64,000 nucleotides of DNA from Solimonas sp040066175 (GCF_040066175.1 NZ_JBEAAM010000012.1:1-64000), one strand, 5' to 3'. Positions 42,137-54,060 are shown, counted from the stretch's first letter. Program-made: numbers and translations. The notes: a model not told the origin generated them from the letters alone.

Positions 42137-43462
42137 ATGCCTCAAGAGGATCTCTGGACTCAGTCCGTGCGCTGGCTCGAAGGCGAGCTGTCGGACAAGG
42201 ACATCAACACCTGGCTGCGTCCACTGCAACCGGTCGGCGACGACGGCCGCCTGCTGCTGCTGGCGCCCAACCGGCTGGTGCTCGAACGGGTGCGGGAGAG
42301 GTTCCTGACGCTGATCGAGCGCGCGGTGCGCGTCATCGGCGGCGAATCGGCGCCGCTGGTCGAGCTCGCAGTCGGTGCCGCCGATTCCCGCCCGGGTGCC
42401 GGCGCGGAGACGGTGGCCGGCGACGAGACGCCGATGCCCAGCGTGTCCGGCAAGCTCAACCCGGACTACAGCTTCGCCAATTTCATCGAGGGCAAGTCCA
42501 ACGCACATGCGCGCGCCGCGGCCCAGCACGTGGTCGAGACGCCGGGCTCGGCCTACAACCCGCTGCTGATCTATGGTGCTTCCGGCCTGGGCAAGACCCA
42601 TCTGATGCACGCGGTCGGCAATGCCATCGTCGCGCGCAACCCGCGCGCGCGCATCGCCTATCTCGGCGCCGAGCAGTGGATGAACCATTTCACTGCGGCG
42701 ATCCGTCACGGCCGCACCGAGGAATTCAAGAACCTGTACCGCTCCGTCGATGCGCTGCTGATCGACGACATCCACTTCTTCGCGCATAAGGAACGCACGC
42801 AGGAGGAGTTCTTCCACACCTTCAACGCGCTGATCGACGCCCGCAAGCAGATCGTGCTGACCTCCGACCGCTACCCGAAGGACGTGGATGGCATCGACGA
42901 GCGCTTGAAGTCGCGCTTCACCTGGGGTCTGTCGGTGGCGGTGGAGCCGCCGGACCTGGAGACGCGCATGGCGATCCTGATGGCCAAGGCCGAGGCCAAT
43001 CACGTGACGCTGCCCAGGGACGTGGCGCTGTTCGTCGCGCAACGTGTGCGCTCCAACGTGCGCGAACTCGAAGGCGCGCTGCTGCGCCTGACCGCCAGCT
43101 CGCGGCTGCGCGGCGAGCCGCTGACCGTGGAGTTCGCGCGCAACACGCTCAAGGACCTGCTCGCGGCCTACGAGCGCATGGTGACGATCGACAACATCAA
43201 GCGCACCGTGGCCGGCTACTACAACATCCGCGTCGGTGACCTGAATTCGCCGCGTCGCACGCGCTCGCTGGCGCGGCCGCGGCAGATCGCGATGTGCCTG
43301 GCCAAGGAACTGACGCAACACAGCCTGCCGGAAATCGGCGAGGCCTTCGGCAAGGACCATACGACGGTGCTGCACGCGTGCCGCAAGATCGCGGAGCTGC
43401 GCGGCGAGGATCTGAAGATCCGCGAGGATTATGAGAACCTGCAGCGGCAGTTGGGGATTTGA
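42137..43462 (+). CDS. dnaA: chromosomal replication initiator protein DnaA
   Basis: 441-residue AAA+ initiator. Domain I (1-85) contains WLEGELSDKDINTWLRPLQ. A short domain II linker follows. Domain III has Walker A GASGLGKTH (about 149-157), Walker B LLIDDIHFF, and the arginine finger region. Domain IV is the DNA-binding helix-turn-helix (signature DHTTVLHACRKI). It binds the DnaA boxes at 42051 and in the gap after the gene. The ATG at 42137 was chosen; a longer upstream frame runs through the promoter region. Confidence 0.97.
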   Translation: MPQEDLWTQSVRWLEGELSDKDINTWLRPLQPVGDDGRLLLLAPNRLVLERVRERFLTLIERAVRVIGGESAPLVELAVGAADSRPGAGAETVAGDETPMPSVSGKLNPDYSFANFIEGKSNAHARAAAQHVVETPGSAYNPLLIYGASGLGKTHLMHAVGNAIVARNPRARIAYLGAEQWMNHFTAAIRHGRTEEFKNLYRSVDALLIDDIHFFAHKERTQEEFFHTFNALIDARKQIVLTSDRYPKDVDGIDERLKSRFTWGLSVAVEPPDLETRMAILMAKAEANHVTLPRDVALFVAQRVRSNVRELEGALLRLTASSRLRGEPLTVEFARNTLKDLLAAYERMVTIDNIKRTVAGYYNIRVGDLNSPRRTRSLARPRQIAMCLAKELTQHSLPEIGEAFGKDHTTVLHACRKIAELRGEDLKIREDYENLQRQLGI

Positions 43463-43701
43463 CGTGGGATGACGGTGGAACAGCGTGTCGAGTCCGCACG
43501 GGGACAAGTTGTGGATAATGTTGATGCCCAAGTTACCCACACAATCCGCGACGGCGAGCCGCCCGCGGCCCGGCATGTTTATCATGACGTAAGTTTATGA
43601 TTTTGAAGTGATAGTACGGGATTATCCCCAGGCCGGGGCAGGGCTTGTTACTGTTAGCTGTCTTTCTTATTGATCCATTGAACAGAACAGCGGGTGAGGC
43701 G
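43463..43701. other. oriC: probable replication origin, dnaA-dnaN intergenic region
   Basis: The 239-bp gap holds one perfect DnaA box (TTATCCACA on the minus strand, 43518-43510) and two one-mismatch boxes, TTACCCACA (43533-43541) and TTATCCCCA (43622-43630). An AT-rich stretch at about 43574-43627, in an otherwise GC-rich region, would serve as the unwinding element. Gene order and spacing are as in xanthomonad origins. Confidence 0.75.
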
Positions 43702-44802
43702 ATGAAACTGCAAGTGGGGAGAAACGAACTGCTGTCGGCCCTGTCGGCGGTGATCGGCGTGGTCGAGCGGCGCCAGACCTTGCCGGTGCTGTCGAATTTC
43801 CTGCTCGACTTGAAGGACGACGAACTGGTGGTGACCGCCACCGACCTGGAGATCGAACTGGAGGCGCGTGCGCGCGTGCAGAACCTCGCGCCGGGACGGG
43901 CGACAGTGCCGGCGCGCAAGCTGTTCGACATCTGCCGCGGGCTTCCGGAAGGCGCGGATATCGCGCTCGAGGTCGGCGCCGAGAAGGCCCTGCTCAAGTC
44001 CGGGCGTAGCAAGTACTCGCTGGCCTGCCTGCGCGCGGAGGAGTTCCCGGCGATGGGCCGCGTGGCCGACGGCCGCGTCGTGGCGCTGCAGCGCCGCCAG
44101 CTGAAGACCCTGATCGAGAAGACGCAGTTCGCGATGGCGCAGCAGGACGTGCGGTATTACCTGAACGGCATGCTGCTCGAGGTCAACAGCCGCCGCGTGC
44201 GCACGGTGGCCACCGACGGTCACCGCCTGGCCCTCAGCGAGATCGGACTGGACACCGGCGTCGGCGAGCAGACCCAGGTGATCGTGCCGCGCAAGGCGGT
44301 GCTGGAACTGCAACGCCTGCTCGACAATACCGAGGAGCCGGTGCAGATCCGGCTCGGCGCCGGACAGATCGAGGCGGATCTGGATGTCGTGCGCATGACC
44401 TCCAAGCTGATCGATGGCCGCTTCCCGGACTACGAGCGGGTCGTCCCCGAATCGGGCGACAAGCACCTCGAAGCGGACCGCGAGACGGTCAAGCGCGCGC
44501 TGGCGCGCACCGCGATTCTGTCGAATGAGAAGTTCCGTGGCGTGCGCCTGTCGCTGGAGGGCGGCAAACTGACGCTGCAGACACACAATCCGGAGCACGA
44601 GGAAGCGGAGGAGGATCTGGAAGTCAGCTACAGCGGTGCCCCGCTAGAGATCGGCTTCAACGTGAACTATCTGCTCGATGCCCTGTCCGCCCTCGACGAG
44701 GAGCGGTTCGTAATGGAGTTGAAGAACGCCGACTCCAGCGGTCTGATCCGCGGGGCCAGCAACGCGGCGAGCCGCTACGTCGTGATGCCGATGCGCCTGT
44801 AG
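43702..44802 (+). CDS. dnaN: DNA polymerase III beta subunit (sliding clamp)
   Basis: 366-residue beta clamp made of three similar domains, forming a dimeric ring that keeps DNA polymerases on the template. It begins MKLQVGRNELLSALSAVIGVVERRQTLPVLSNFLL and ends with the hydrophobic pocket and C-terminus RYVVMPMRL that bind clamp-interacting peptides. It starts at 43702 after a GGTGAGG site and follows dnaA across the origin. Length is canonical. Confidence 0.97.
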   Translation: MKLQVGRNELLSALSAVIGVVERRQTLPVLSNFLLDLKDDELVVTATDLEIELEARARVQNLAPGRATVPARKLFDICRGLPEGADIALEVGAEKALLKSGRSKYSLACLRAEEFPAMGRVADGRVVALQRRQLKTLIEKTQFAMAQQDVRYYLNGMLLEVNSRRVRTVATDGHRLALSEIGLDTGVGEQTQVIVPRKAVLELQRLLDNTEEPVQIRLGAGQIEADLDVVRMTSKLIDGRFPDYERVVPESGDKHLEADRETVKRALARTAILSNEKFRGVRLSLEGGKLTLQTHNPEHEEAEEDLEVSYSGAPLEIGFNVNYLLDALSALDEERFVMELKNADSSGLIRGASNAASRYVVMPMRL

Positions 44803-44821
44803 CCTGCCGGGTGGGGCGCGC

Positions 44822-45898
44822 ATGCGCATCGTCCAGCTCAGGGCACAGAATTTCCGCTTGTTCGAAACATTGAGCCTGCAGACCCACTGCAGGCTCAATT
44901 TCATTTTCGGCGCCAACGCCGCCGGCAAGACCAGCCTGCTGGAGGCCCTCTACACGCTGGGTCGTGGCAAGTCGTTTCGCGGCAGTACGCCGGGCGAACT
45001 GGCGGGCGTGGCGGGTCGCCACTGGCTGGTTTTCGGGCGGGTCGAGGCGGCGGACACCGAGCCCCGGCACCGCGTCGGCGTCCGCTGGCAGGACGGCGTC
45101 GGCCAGGTTCGCGTCGATGGACAGGCCGCGAGAAACCTGGATCTGCTTCGACTGCTGCCGGTCCAGGTGCTGGAGCCGGGCATGCATCGTATGCTGCAGG
45201 AGGGCCCCAGCTACCGTCGCAGCTTCCTCGACTGGGGTGTGTTCCACGTGGAACCATCGTTTCTGCCGACGTGGAGCCGGTACCGGCGCGCCCTGCGCCA
45301 GCGCAATCAGGCGCTGCGGCAGAACGCCAGCGACCGCGAGCTGGCCGTCTGGGAACCGGAACTGGCGGAAGCCGGGGAGCGGCTCGATGCGCTGCGCCGC
45401 ACCCACCTCGCCGACATCGGTCCGACCGTGCAGGACCACGTCCGTGTACTGCTCGACGAGGGTGAATGGAATTTCGAGCTACTCAGCGGCTGGGGTCAGG
45501 GACTCGCGCTGCGCGAGGCGCTGCTGCGCCAGCGCACGGCCGACCGGCGGCTCGGCACGACGCAGGCCGGGCCGCATCGCGCGGAGCTGCGCGTGCGCGC
45601 CGGCGGTCACGGCATCCGGCATCGCATCAGCCGTGGCCAGCAGAAGCTGCTGATCGCGGCGCTGCTGCTGGCGCAGTGCACGGTGATCGGGCGCAGTGCC
45701 GGGCGGTACCCGGTCCTGCTGGTCGATGACTTCGGCGCCGAACTGGCGGAACGCTACCAGGCGACACTGCTGGCGGCGCTGGTGCGCTATCCCGGCCAGG
45801 TCTTCGTCACCGCCTTCGAGCGCAGCGGCGTGCTGGCGACGGTCGCCGACGCCGCGTTGTTCCACGTGGAACGTGGGGTCCTGCGCCCCGATTCGTAA
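44822..45898 (+). CDS. recF: DNA replication and repair protein RecF
   Basis: 358-residue SMC-like ATPase that helps load RecA at gaps. Walker A is GANAAGKTS near 28-36, the signature motif is ISRGQQKLLIAALLLAQ, and Walker B is VLLVDDFGAELAE. It follows dnaN by 19 bp, as usual, and is slightly shorter than the E. coli protein. It starts MRIVQLRAQNFRLFETLSLQ. Confidence 0.96.
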   Translation: MRIVQLRAQNFRLFETLSLQTHCRLNFIFGANAAGKTSLLEALYTLGRGKSFRGSTPGELAGVAGRHWLVFGRVEAADTEPRHRVGVRWQDGVGQVRVDGQAARNLDLLRLLPVQVLEPGMHRMLQEGPSYRRSFLDWGVFHVEPSFLPTWSRYRRALRQRNQALRQNASDRELAVWEPELAEAGERLDALRRTHLADIGPTVQDHVRVLLDEGEWNFELLSGWGQGLALREALLRQRTADRRLGTTQAGPHRAELRVRAGGHGIRHRISRGQQKLLIAALLLAQCTVIGRSAGRYPVLLVDDFGAELAERYQATLLAALVRYPGQVFVTAFERSGVLATVADAALFHVERGVLRPDS

Positions 45899-45938
45899 TC
45901 CGCCCGCATACACCGCACCCGGCTGGCCGGGTGTCCGG

Positions 45939-45947
45939 TGCTAAAAT
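45939..45947 (+). promoter_or_regulatory. extended -10 promoter of gyrB
   Basis: TG-c-TAAAAT (45939-45947), an extended -10 with a TG pair one base upstream, lies 26 bp before the gyrB ATG. No convincing -35 is visible, as expected for an extended -10 promoter. Confidence 0.5.
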
Positions 45948-45972
45948 CCCGCATTCACCGCCGTTTCCGAAC

Positions 45973-48453
<2,481 letters not shown>

Positions 48454-48458
48454 GACCG

Positions 48459-49301
48459 GTGAGCGCGCTGCGCCGCCCGGCGACGGTCGTCATCACCGGC
48501 TGCTCCGGCGGCATCGGCCGCGCGCTCGCGCGCGAGTTCCACGCGCGCGGCTGCACCGTGTACGCGACCGCGCGCCGGCCCGAGACGCTGTCCGATCTCG
48601 CCGCGCAGGGCCTGCGCACCGCGGCGCTGGACGTCTGCGACGACACGAGCATCCGCGCGTTCGCGCAGCAGCTGCGTGCGGACGGCGCCGGCATCGACGT
48701 GCTGGTCAACAACGCCGGCTACGGGCAGATGGGGCCGCTGTTCGACCTCGACAGCGCCGCACTGCGTGCGCAGTTCGAGACCAATGTCATCGGCCCGATC
48801 GCGCTCACGCGCGCGCTGCTGCCGCTGATGCTGCCGCAGCGCGCTGGACGCATCGTCAACGTCGGCAGCGTCTCCGGCATCCTCGTCACGCCCTTCGCCG
48901 GCGCCTACTGCGCCAGCAAGGCGGCGGTACACGCGCTGTCCGATGCCTTGCGCATGGAACTCGCGCCGTTCGGTATCGAGGTGCTCGTCGTGCAGCCGGG
49001 CGCGATCCAGTCGGACTTCGGTGCGGCGGCCTCGCAGCGCGTCGCCCGCGCACCGGATTCGCTGTACGCCGCGGCCGGGGACGGCATCGCCGCGCGCGCC
49101 AACGCCTCGCAGCAGCACGCGACACCCACCGCCGAGTTCGCCCGTCGGATGGTCGATGCGGTCCTCGCCGACCGGGTCGCGCCGGTGATCCGGCTGGGCA
49201 ACGGCAGCACGCTGCTGCCTTGGCTGGCGCGCTGGCTGCCGACGCGCCTGCGCGACCGCCTGCTCAGCCGGCGCTTCCGGCTCGATCGCCTGCGTCCCTG
49301 A
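48459..49301 (+). CDS. short-chain dehydrogenase/reductase
   Basis: 280-residue NAD(P)-dependent oxidoreductase of the classical SDR family. The start is a GTG five bases after the gyrB stop. TGCSGGIG (about 14-21) binds the cofactor, NNAGYG follows at about 86-91, and the catalytic Ser, YCASK Tyr and Lys are present near 140-160. The C-terminal tail (LPWLARWLPTRLRDRLLSRRF) suggests weak membrane association. The substrate is not known. Confidence 0.9.
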   Translation: MSALRRPATVVITGCSGGIGRALAREFHARGCTVYATARRPETLSDLAAQGLRTAALDVCDDTSIRAFAQQLRADGAGIDVLVNNAGYGQMGPLFDLDSAALRAQFETNVIGPIALTRALLPLMLPQRAGRIVNVGSVSGILVTPFAGAYCASKAAVHALSDALRMELAPFGIEVLVVQPGAIQSDFGAAASQRVARAPDSLYAAAGDGIAARANASQQHATPTAEFARRMVDAVLADRVAPVIRLGNGSTLLPWLARWLPTRLRDRLLSRRFRLDRLRP

Positions 49302-49368
49302 GCGCCGCCCGGCCGGCAGCGGGCGGGTACACTCTGCCGCGACGAGGCACCCGACTTCAGGAGCGTCC

Positions 49369-50313
49369 ATGCGGATTGGCGTTGTCGCCGATGCGAGCTG
49401 CGATCTGCCCCCGGAATTCTTCCGCGAGCACGGCATCCACATCCTGCCGATCACCATCCGTCTCGGTGACGAGCAGCTCGTCGATACGCGCGATCCCGAG
49501 CAGACGCTGCGCTTCTACGCCGAGCAGCTCGCCGCGAAGGGCTACGACGCGGAAACACAGCCCTTGAGCGCCGACCAGATCCGCGAGCTGTTCCTCGACC
49601 GTCTCGTCCTCGACTACGACTACGTCTTCTGCATCACGATCACGGCGACGCGCAGCCCGATCTTCGAGAACGCCACCAAGGCTTCGTTCGCGATCCTCAG
49701 CGACTACAAGGCCACGCGCAGCGGCGCCGGCGTCGGCGGACCGTTCGCACTGCGCGTGGTCGATTCACGCAACATGTTCTCGGGCACCGGTGTGCTGGTC
49801 GCCGAAGCGGCCAAGCTCGCCCGCGCCGGCGCGCCGCCCAACGACATCCGCCGCCGCCTCGATGAATTGCGCGAGCACATCTGCGGCTACATGGTGCCGG
49901 GCGATCTCTATTACATCCGCAACCGCGCGATCAAGAAGGGCGAGAAGAGCGTCGGCCTGATCAGCTACGCGATCGGCTCGGCACTCGACATCAAGCCGGT
50001 GATCCTCTGCTATCGCGGCGAGACCCAGCCGATCGCCAACATCCGCAGCCACGAGCGCGCCGTCGAGCGGATGCTGATCCACGTCGCCCACCAGATCGAG
50101 CTCGGCATCGACACCCGGCACGTCTGCGTCAGCTACGGCGGCGATCCCACCGAGATTCCCACCCTGCCCGGCTACGAGCGGCTGGCGGCCGCGGCACGCA
50201 GCCAGGGTGTCGAGCTGCTGTCGAGCATCATGTCGGCGACCGCGGCGGTCAACGCCGGCGCGCGCTGTGTCGCCGTGGCCTATGGCGGGGAGTTGCGCAG
50301 CTTCGGGGACTAG
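49369..50313 (+). CDS. DegV family fatty-acid-binding protein
   Basis: 314 residues with the DegV fold, which binds a fatty acid (as FakB does for the fatty acid kinase FakA). The start MRIGVVADASCDLPPEFF and the central TATRSPIFENATKAS match. The ligand-pocket residues in VDSRNMFSGTGVLVAEAA are present. No FakA gene is adjacent. The ATG has a CAGGAG site. Role in lipid uptake or signalling is inferred from the family. Confidence 0.88.
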   Translation: MRIGVVADASCDLPPEFFREHGIHILPITIRLGDEQLVDTRDPEQTLRFYAEQLAAKGYDAETQPLSADQIRELFLDRLVLDYDYVFCITITATRSPIFENATKASFAILSDYKATRSGAGVGGPFALRVVDSRNMFSGTGVLVAEAAKLARAGAPPNDIRRRLDELREHICGYMVPGDLYYIRNRAIKKGEKSVGLISYAIGSALDIKPVILCYRGETQPIANIRSHERAVERMLIHVAHQIELGIDTRHVCVSYGGDPTEIPTLPGYERLAAAARSQGVELLSSIMSATAAVNAGARCVAVAYGGELRSFGD

Positions 50314-50340
50314 CGATTCTGGAGAGCGGAGGGGCAGATC

Positions 50341-51087
50341 ATGAAAACGGTCGCGCTGCACAATCTCAAGGGCGGTGTCGGCAAGACCGCCGCCGCGGTC
50401 AACCTCGCCTATCTCGCCGCCGCAAACGATGTCCCGACCCTACTCTGGGACCTCGACCCGCAGGGCGCTTCGAGCTGGTATTTCCACGGTCAGCCGCAAC
50501 ACGAGAAGACCAAAAACGTGCTGCACGGCGCCACGCCGGTGTCGCGCCTGGTCACGCCCTCGCCCTATGCGAACCTGAGCCTGATCCCGGCGGACTTCTC
50601 GTACCGCTATCTCGACGTCATGCTGAGAAAGGTCGAGCCGCCGCGGCAGGCGCTGCGCCGCCTGCTCAAGCCGTTCGCTGGCGACTACGCGCTGGCGATC
50701 CTCGACTGCCCGCCGAGCCTGTCGCACCTGGCCGACAACGTGTTCGCCGCCGCCGACCTCGTGCTCGCACCGGTGGTGCCGACCTGGCTGTCGCTGCGCG
50801 CGCTCGAACAGGTCGAGGACTACCTGCGCGACGCGGGCTTCGACCCATCGCGGCTGCGGCCGTTCTACTCGATGGCCGATCGCCGCCGGCAGCTGCATCG
50901 CGAGCTGATCGAACGGCGGCCGCAGGCGATGGCGCGCGGCCTGCATGCCGTCATCCCCTATGCGTCGATGGTCGAACGCATGGGCGAGCGGCGCGCGCCG
51001 ATGGCTGCGTTCGCACCGTCAGACGACCCCGCCCTGCTCGCCTACGCCGAGCTGTGGCTGGAGCTCAAGGCGATGCTCAAGCTGTAG
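50341..51087 (+). CDS. ParA-like ATPase (stand-alone)
   Basis: 248-residue MinD/ParA-type ATPase with a deviant Walker A motif KGGVGKT (10-16), the switch WDLDPQGASSWYF, and the LAILDCPPSLSHLADN motif near 120. There is no parB partner or parS array nearby, so it is not an obvious chromosome-partition system. It could position a protein or membrane complex. A GGAGGGG site precedes the ATG. It is 27 bp after the DegV gene. Confidence 0.85.
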   Translation: MKTVALHNLKGGVGKTAAAVNLAYLAAANDVPTLLWDLDPQGASSWYFHGQPQHEKTKNVLHGATPVSRLVTPSPYANLSLIPADFSYRYLDVMLRKVEPPRQALRRLLKPFAGDYALAILDCPPSLSHLADNVFAAADLVLAPVVPTWLSLRALEQVEDYLRDAGFDPSRLRPFYSMADRRRQLHRELIERRPQAMARGLHAVIPYASMVERMGERRAPMAAFAPSDDPALLAYAELWLELKAMLKL

Positions 51088-51202
51088 ATATTTCCGCGCA
51101 GCCGAGACATGCGCGCGGACCTTGGTCCATACTGCCGGACGCGGCAACGACGGCCAGAGCGGTTTCCGCACGGGCTTCCACCAGCCATCCGAGGAGCATC
51201 CC

Positions 51203-52285
51203 ATGAACCCGACATCATCCGAAGGATCCGGCCCGCAGCGGCGCCGGCACCCCGCACGTCTCGTCCTGCTGTTGTGTGCCGGCGCGCTCGCGCTCGCGGC
51301 CTGCGGCGGCGGTGGCGGTGGTGGTGGTGGTGACGATGGACCACAACCCACGCTGCCCCCGTCCGGGACGATCAATCCGGGCGACGCCAACGCCGTGATG
51401 CAGTCCATCGCCGTGAAGGTGGGCGACTTCTCCGGCAGCCTGACCAGCGGCAACATTCCGGCGCAGTCCGCCAATGACCCGAAGGTCGAGTCGGTGCAGG
51501 CCAATACGCCGGCCAGCAACGGTTCGACCGCGCAGGTGCCGGTGACCATCAATGCCAGCGCCGCGCTGTCCGCGCTGTTCCTGAAGGTTCCCGGCGCCAA
51601 CAGCCTGATCACCGTCAACCTGTCCGGCGGCGGCGGCAAGGCGCTGTCCGATCAGAAGGCGGCGTTCATGGCCAATGGCAATCCCAAGGCGCTCGACACC
51701 TTCAACGTCGATGTGACGCTACCGCCGAACATCGGCGAGGGCTTTTTCGACGTCGATGTCGCGGTCCAGGACAGCGCCGGCAACGTGTCCAACACGGGCC
51801 GCGGCCGCATCACCATCGCGCGCGTCGGCACCGGCAAGCTGCAGTTCTCGCTGAGCTGGGATGCCGAGGTGGACCTCGACCTGCACGTCTTCGAGCCCGA
51901 TGGCAACGAGATCTATTACGGCAATCCCGGGCCCTCGGCCTCGGGTGGCGAGCTCGATATCGACGATCTCAACGGGCCGGCATCCAGCGGTCGTCCGGCG
52001 GGCGAACCGGAAGGCGTCGAGAATGTCTTCTATGACAGCGCGGCGCCGACCGGCATCTACACGGTGCGCATCAACTACTTCAGTGGTCAGCTGGCGGCGA
52101 ATTTCGTGGTCACCGTGTCCGCCGACGGGCAGGTCCTCGACACCATCTCCGGTGCGAACTTCCAGGCGCAGAACGGCTGCGTACGGGTGTACCGGCTCAA
52201 CTACGGCGGCAGTGCCGCCAATTCGCAGGGCACGATCTCCAACCCGGTGCTGACACCGGACCCGGTGGGCGCCTGCGGCGGCTGA
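51203..52285 (+). CDS. lipoprotein with DUF2135 domain
   Basis: 360 residues: lipobox LALAAC (C34), then nine glycines encoded by a GGN tract. A beta-rich region follows (about 60-215), and the DUF2135/YfaP-like domain (about 218-330) with FSLSWDAEVDLDLHVFEPDGNEIYYGNPG. The same module occurs in putative surface proteins with metal-binding acidic loops (DVDLDLH, DIDDLNG). No neighbour suggests its partner. The ATG follows GAGGAGC by six bases. Confidence 0.8.
   Translation: MNPTSSEGSGPQRRRHPARLVLLLCAGALALAACGGGGGGGGGDDGPQPTLPPSGTINPGDANAVMQSIAVKVGDFSGSLTSGNIPAQSANDPKVESVQANTPASNGSTAQVPVTINASAALSALFLKVPGANSLITVNLSGGGGKALSDQKAAFMANGNPKALDTFNVDVTLPPNIGEGFFDVDVAVQDSAGNVSNTGRGRITIARVGTGKLQFSLSWDAEVDLDLHVFEPDGNEIYYGNPGPSASGGELDIDDLNGPASSGRPAGEPEGVENVFYDSAAPTGIYTVRINYFSGQLAANFVVTVSADGQVLDTISGANFQAQNGCVRVYRLNYGGSAANSQGTISNPVLTPDPVGACGG
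51304..51333 (+). repeat. GGN trinucleotide tract (poly-glycine)
   Basis: A run of GGC/GGT triplets codes the nine glycines after the lipidated cysteine of the DUF2135 lipoprotein. Length changes would alter spacer length, not the frame. Confidence 0.7.
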
Positions 52286-52298
52286 CGGACGTTTGACC

Positions 52299-52340
52299 GC
52301 GCAGGCCGGCCGGCAGCGGTGCACGCCGGCCGGCCTGCGC
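52299..52340. terminator. bidirectional hairpin between convergent genes
   Basis: A perfect 16-bp inverted repeat (GCGCAGGCCGGCCGGC and its complement) with a 10-base loop. It lies between the DUF2135 lipoprotein and purK. There is no U tract, so it may be a Rho-assisted terminator or a roadblock. Confidence 0.6.
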
Positions 52341-52341
52341 G

Positions 52342-53433
52342 CTACTGCTCCGCAGCAAGCACCAGCGCCTGCAGTCGCGACAGTCGCCCGGACAGTTCGG
52401 ACTCGGTGTTCGCCGTCACCGTGGCATGCCCGACCTTGCGCTGCGGCTTGGGGGTCTTGCCGTAGTGGTGGATGTGTACGCCGGCGATCGCGGCGACCGC
52501 GGCGTCTGCCGGGGCACGTCCGATGTAATTGACCATCGCCGAAGGGCCGCGCATCGCCGTCGAGCCCAGCGGCAGGCCGGTGATCGCGCGCAGGTGGTTC
52601 TCGAACTGCGAACACTCGGCGCCCTCGATCGTCCAGTGCCCGGAGTTGTGCACGCGCGGCGCGATCTCGTTGGCGAGCAGGTGCCCGCCGGCGACGAAGA
52701 ACTCGAAGGCGAGCACGCCGACATAGCCGAGATGCTCGACGACGCGGCGCGCGTAGTCCTCGGCCTCGGCCTGCAGCGGATCGTCGGCGCGCGGCGTCGC
52801 CACGCGCAGGATGCCGTCGCGGTGCACGTTCTCGACCACCGGATAGAACGCCAGTCCGCCCCGCTTGCCGCGAACGGCCAGGCACGACAGTTCGCGCTCG
52901 AACGGCACGAAGGCTTCGAGGATCAGGGGCTGCTGCCCGAGCCGTGCCCAGGCCGCGTCCAGGTCCTGCGCCGTGCGCAGCACCGCCTGGCCCTTGCCGT
53001 CGTAACCCAGCCGCCGGGTCTTGAGTACCGCCGGCAGTCCGATCACGCGCACGGCGACGTCGAGCGCCTCGCGCGTGGCCACCGGCATGTAGCGCGGCAC
53101 CGGGATCTTCAGGCTGTCGAACAGCGTCTTCTCGGACAGCCGATCCTGGCCGACGGTCAGCGCGACCGGCGCCGGCAGCAGCGGCACGCGCGCGGCGACG
53201 AACTCCGCGGTGCGCGCCGGCACGTTCTCGAACTCGTAGGTGGCGACGTCGATCTGCCGGCAGAACTCGGCCAGCGCATGTTCGTCATCGTAGGGCGCGT
53301 AGATGTGCTCGCCCAGCGGTGCCGCGCAGGCCTCCGTCGCCGGATCGAGGAAGACGAAGTCGAGGTCCAGCGGATAGCCCGCCAGGCCGAGCATGCGGCC
53401 GAGCTGGCCGGCGCCGAGGATGCCGATCTTCAT
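52342..53433 (-). CDS. purK: 5-(carboxyamino)imidazole ribonucleotide synthase
   Basis: 363-residue ATP-grasp enzyme that carboxylates AIR to N5-CAIR with ATP and bicarbonate, a step of de novo purine synthesis. It begins MKIGILGAGQLGRMLGLAGYPL, with the dinucleotide-fold-like N-terminus. It then has the ATP-grasp signature FVPFERELSCLAVRG and the region ANEIAPRVHNSGHWTIEG. It follows purE by 22 bp and is probably translated from the same message. Confidence 0.96.
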   Translation of the reverse strand: MKIGILGAGQLGRMLGLAGYPLDLDFVFLDPATEACAAPLGEHIYAPYDDEHALAEFCRQIDVATYEFENVPARTAEFVAARVPLLPAPVALTVGQDRLSEKTLFDSLKIPVPRYMPVATREALDVAVRVIGLPAVLKTRRLGYDGKGQAVLRTAQDLDAAWARLGQQPLILEAFVPFERELSCLAVRGKRGGLAFYPVVENVHRDGILRVATPRADDPLQAEAEDYARRVVEHLGYVGVLAFEFFVAGGHLLANEIAPRVHNSGHWTIEGAECSQFENHLRAITGLPLGSTAMRGPSAMVNYIGRAPADAAVAAIAGVHIHHYGKTPKPQRKVGHATVTANTESELSGRLSRLQALVLAAEQ

Positions 53434-53455
53434 TGCGTCCCCCGTGGCCGCACGC

Positions 53456-53959
53456 TCACTTGAGGCTCGGTGCGGGCTCGTCGAGCACCGCCTGCGTCTG
53501 CCGGCGCCGGAACGCGGCGAGGCGGCGCGCCAGCGCGGCGTCGCCGGTGGCGACGATCGCGGCGGCCAGCAGCGCGGCGTTGACCGCCCCGGCCTTGCCG
53601 ATGGCGAGCGTCGCCACCGGGATGCCGGCCGGCATCTGCACGATCGACAGCAGCGAATCGAGGCCGTTGAGCGCTTTCGACTGCACCGGCACGCCCAGCA
53701 CCGGCAGCTGCGTCTTGGCCGCGCACATGCCCGGCAGATGCGCGGCGCCGCCGGCGCCGGCGATGATCGCCTTGAGGCCGCGCTTCTGCGCGCTTTCCGC
53801 ATACTCGAACAGAAGATCCGGCGTGCGATGCGCGGACACGACGCGTGCCTCGTGCGGCACGCCGAGATCTTCGAGGGTCTGAACGGCGTGCATCATGGTG
53901 TCCCAGTCCGATCGGGACCCCATGATCACGCCCACCAGAGGATTGGATTTCTTCGGCAC
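53456..53959 (-). CDS. purE: N5-carboxyaminoimidazole ribonucleotide mutase
   Basis: 167 residues, class I PurE, which rearranges N5-CAIR to CAIR. It has GVIMGSRSDWDTM (9-21), VVSAHRTPD with the active-site histidine, and the GAGGAAHLPGM motif. It begins at a GTG at 53959 and is followed by purK. Cytoplasmic octameric enzyme in other bacteria. Length is normal. Confidence 0.96.
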   Translation of the reverse strand: MPKKSNPLVGVIMGSRSDWDTMMHAVQTLEDLGVPHEARVVSAHRTPDLLFEYAESAQKRGLKAIIAGAGGAAHLPGMCAAKTQLPVLGVPVQSKALNGLDSLLSIVQMPAGIPVATLAIGKAGAVNAALLAAAIVATGDAALARRLAAFRRRQTQAVLDEPAPSLK

Positions 53960-54060
53960 TTCGCGCTGCCCTTGCAGCCGGAAAGCCGGCGATTATCCCA
54001 CCGTCGGCGTCGGGCTGCATGTCGGCGCGCATCGCCGCGACGACCGCCCGGATCGGGCCG

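Noticed and set aside
50341..51087. chromosome partition locus parAB
   Set aside because: The ATPase has no ParB neighbour and no parS-like repeats nearby.
51304..51333. phase-variable tract in the DUF2135 lipoprotein gene
   Set aside because: The repeat is a trinucleotide, so changes keep the reading frame; on-off switching is not expected.
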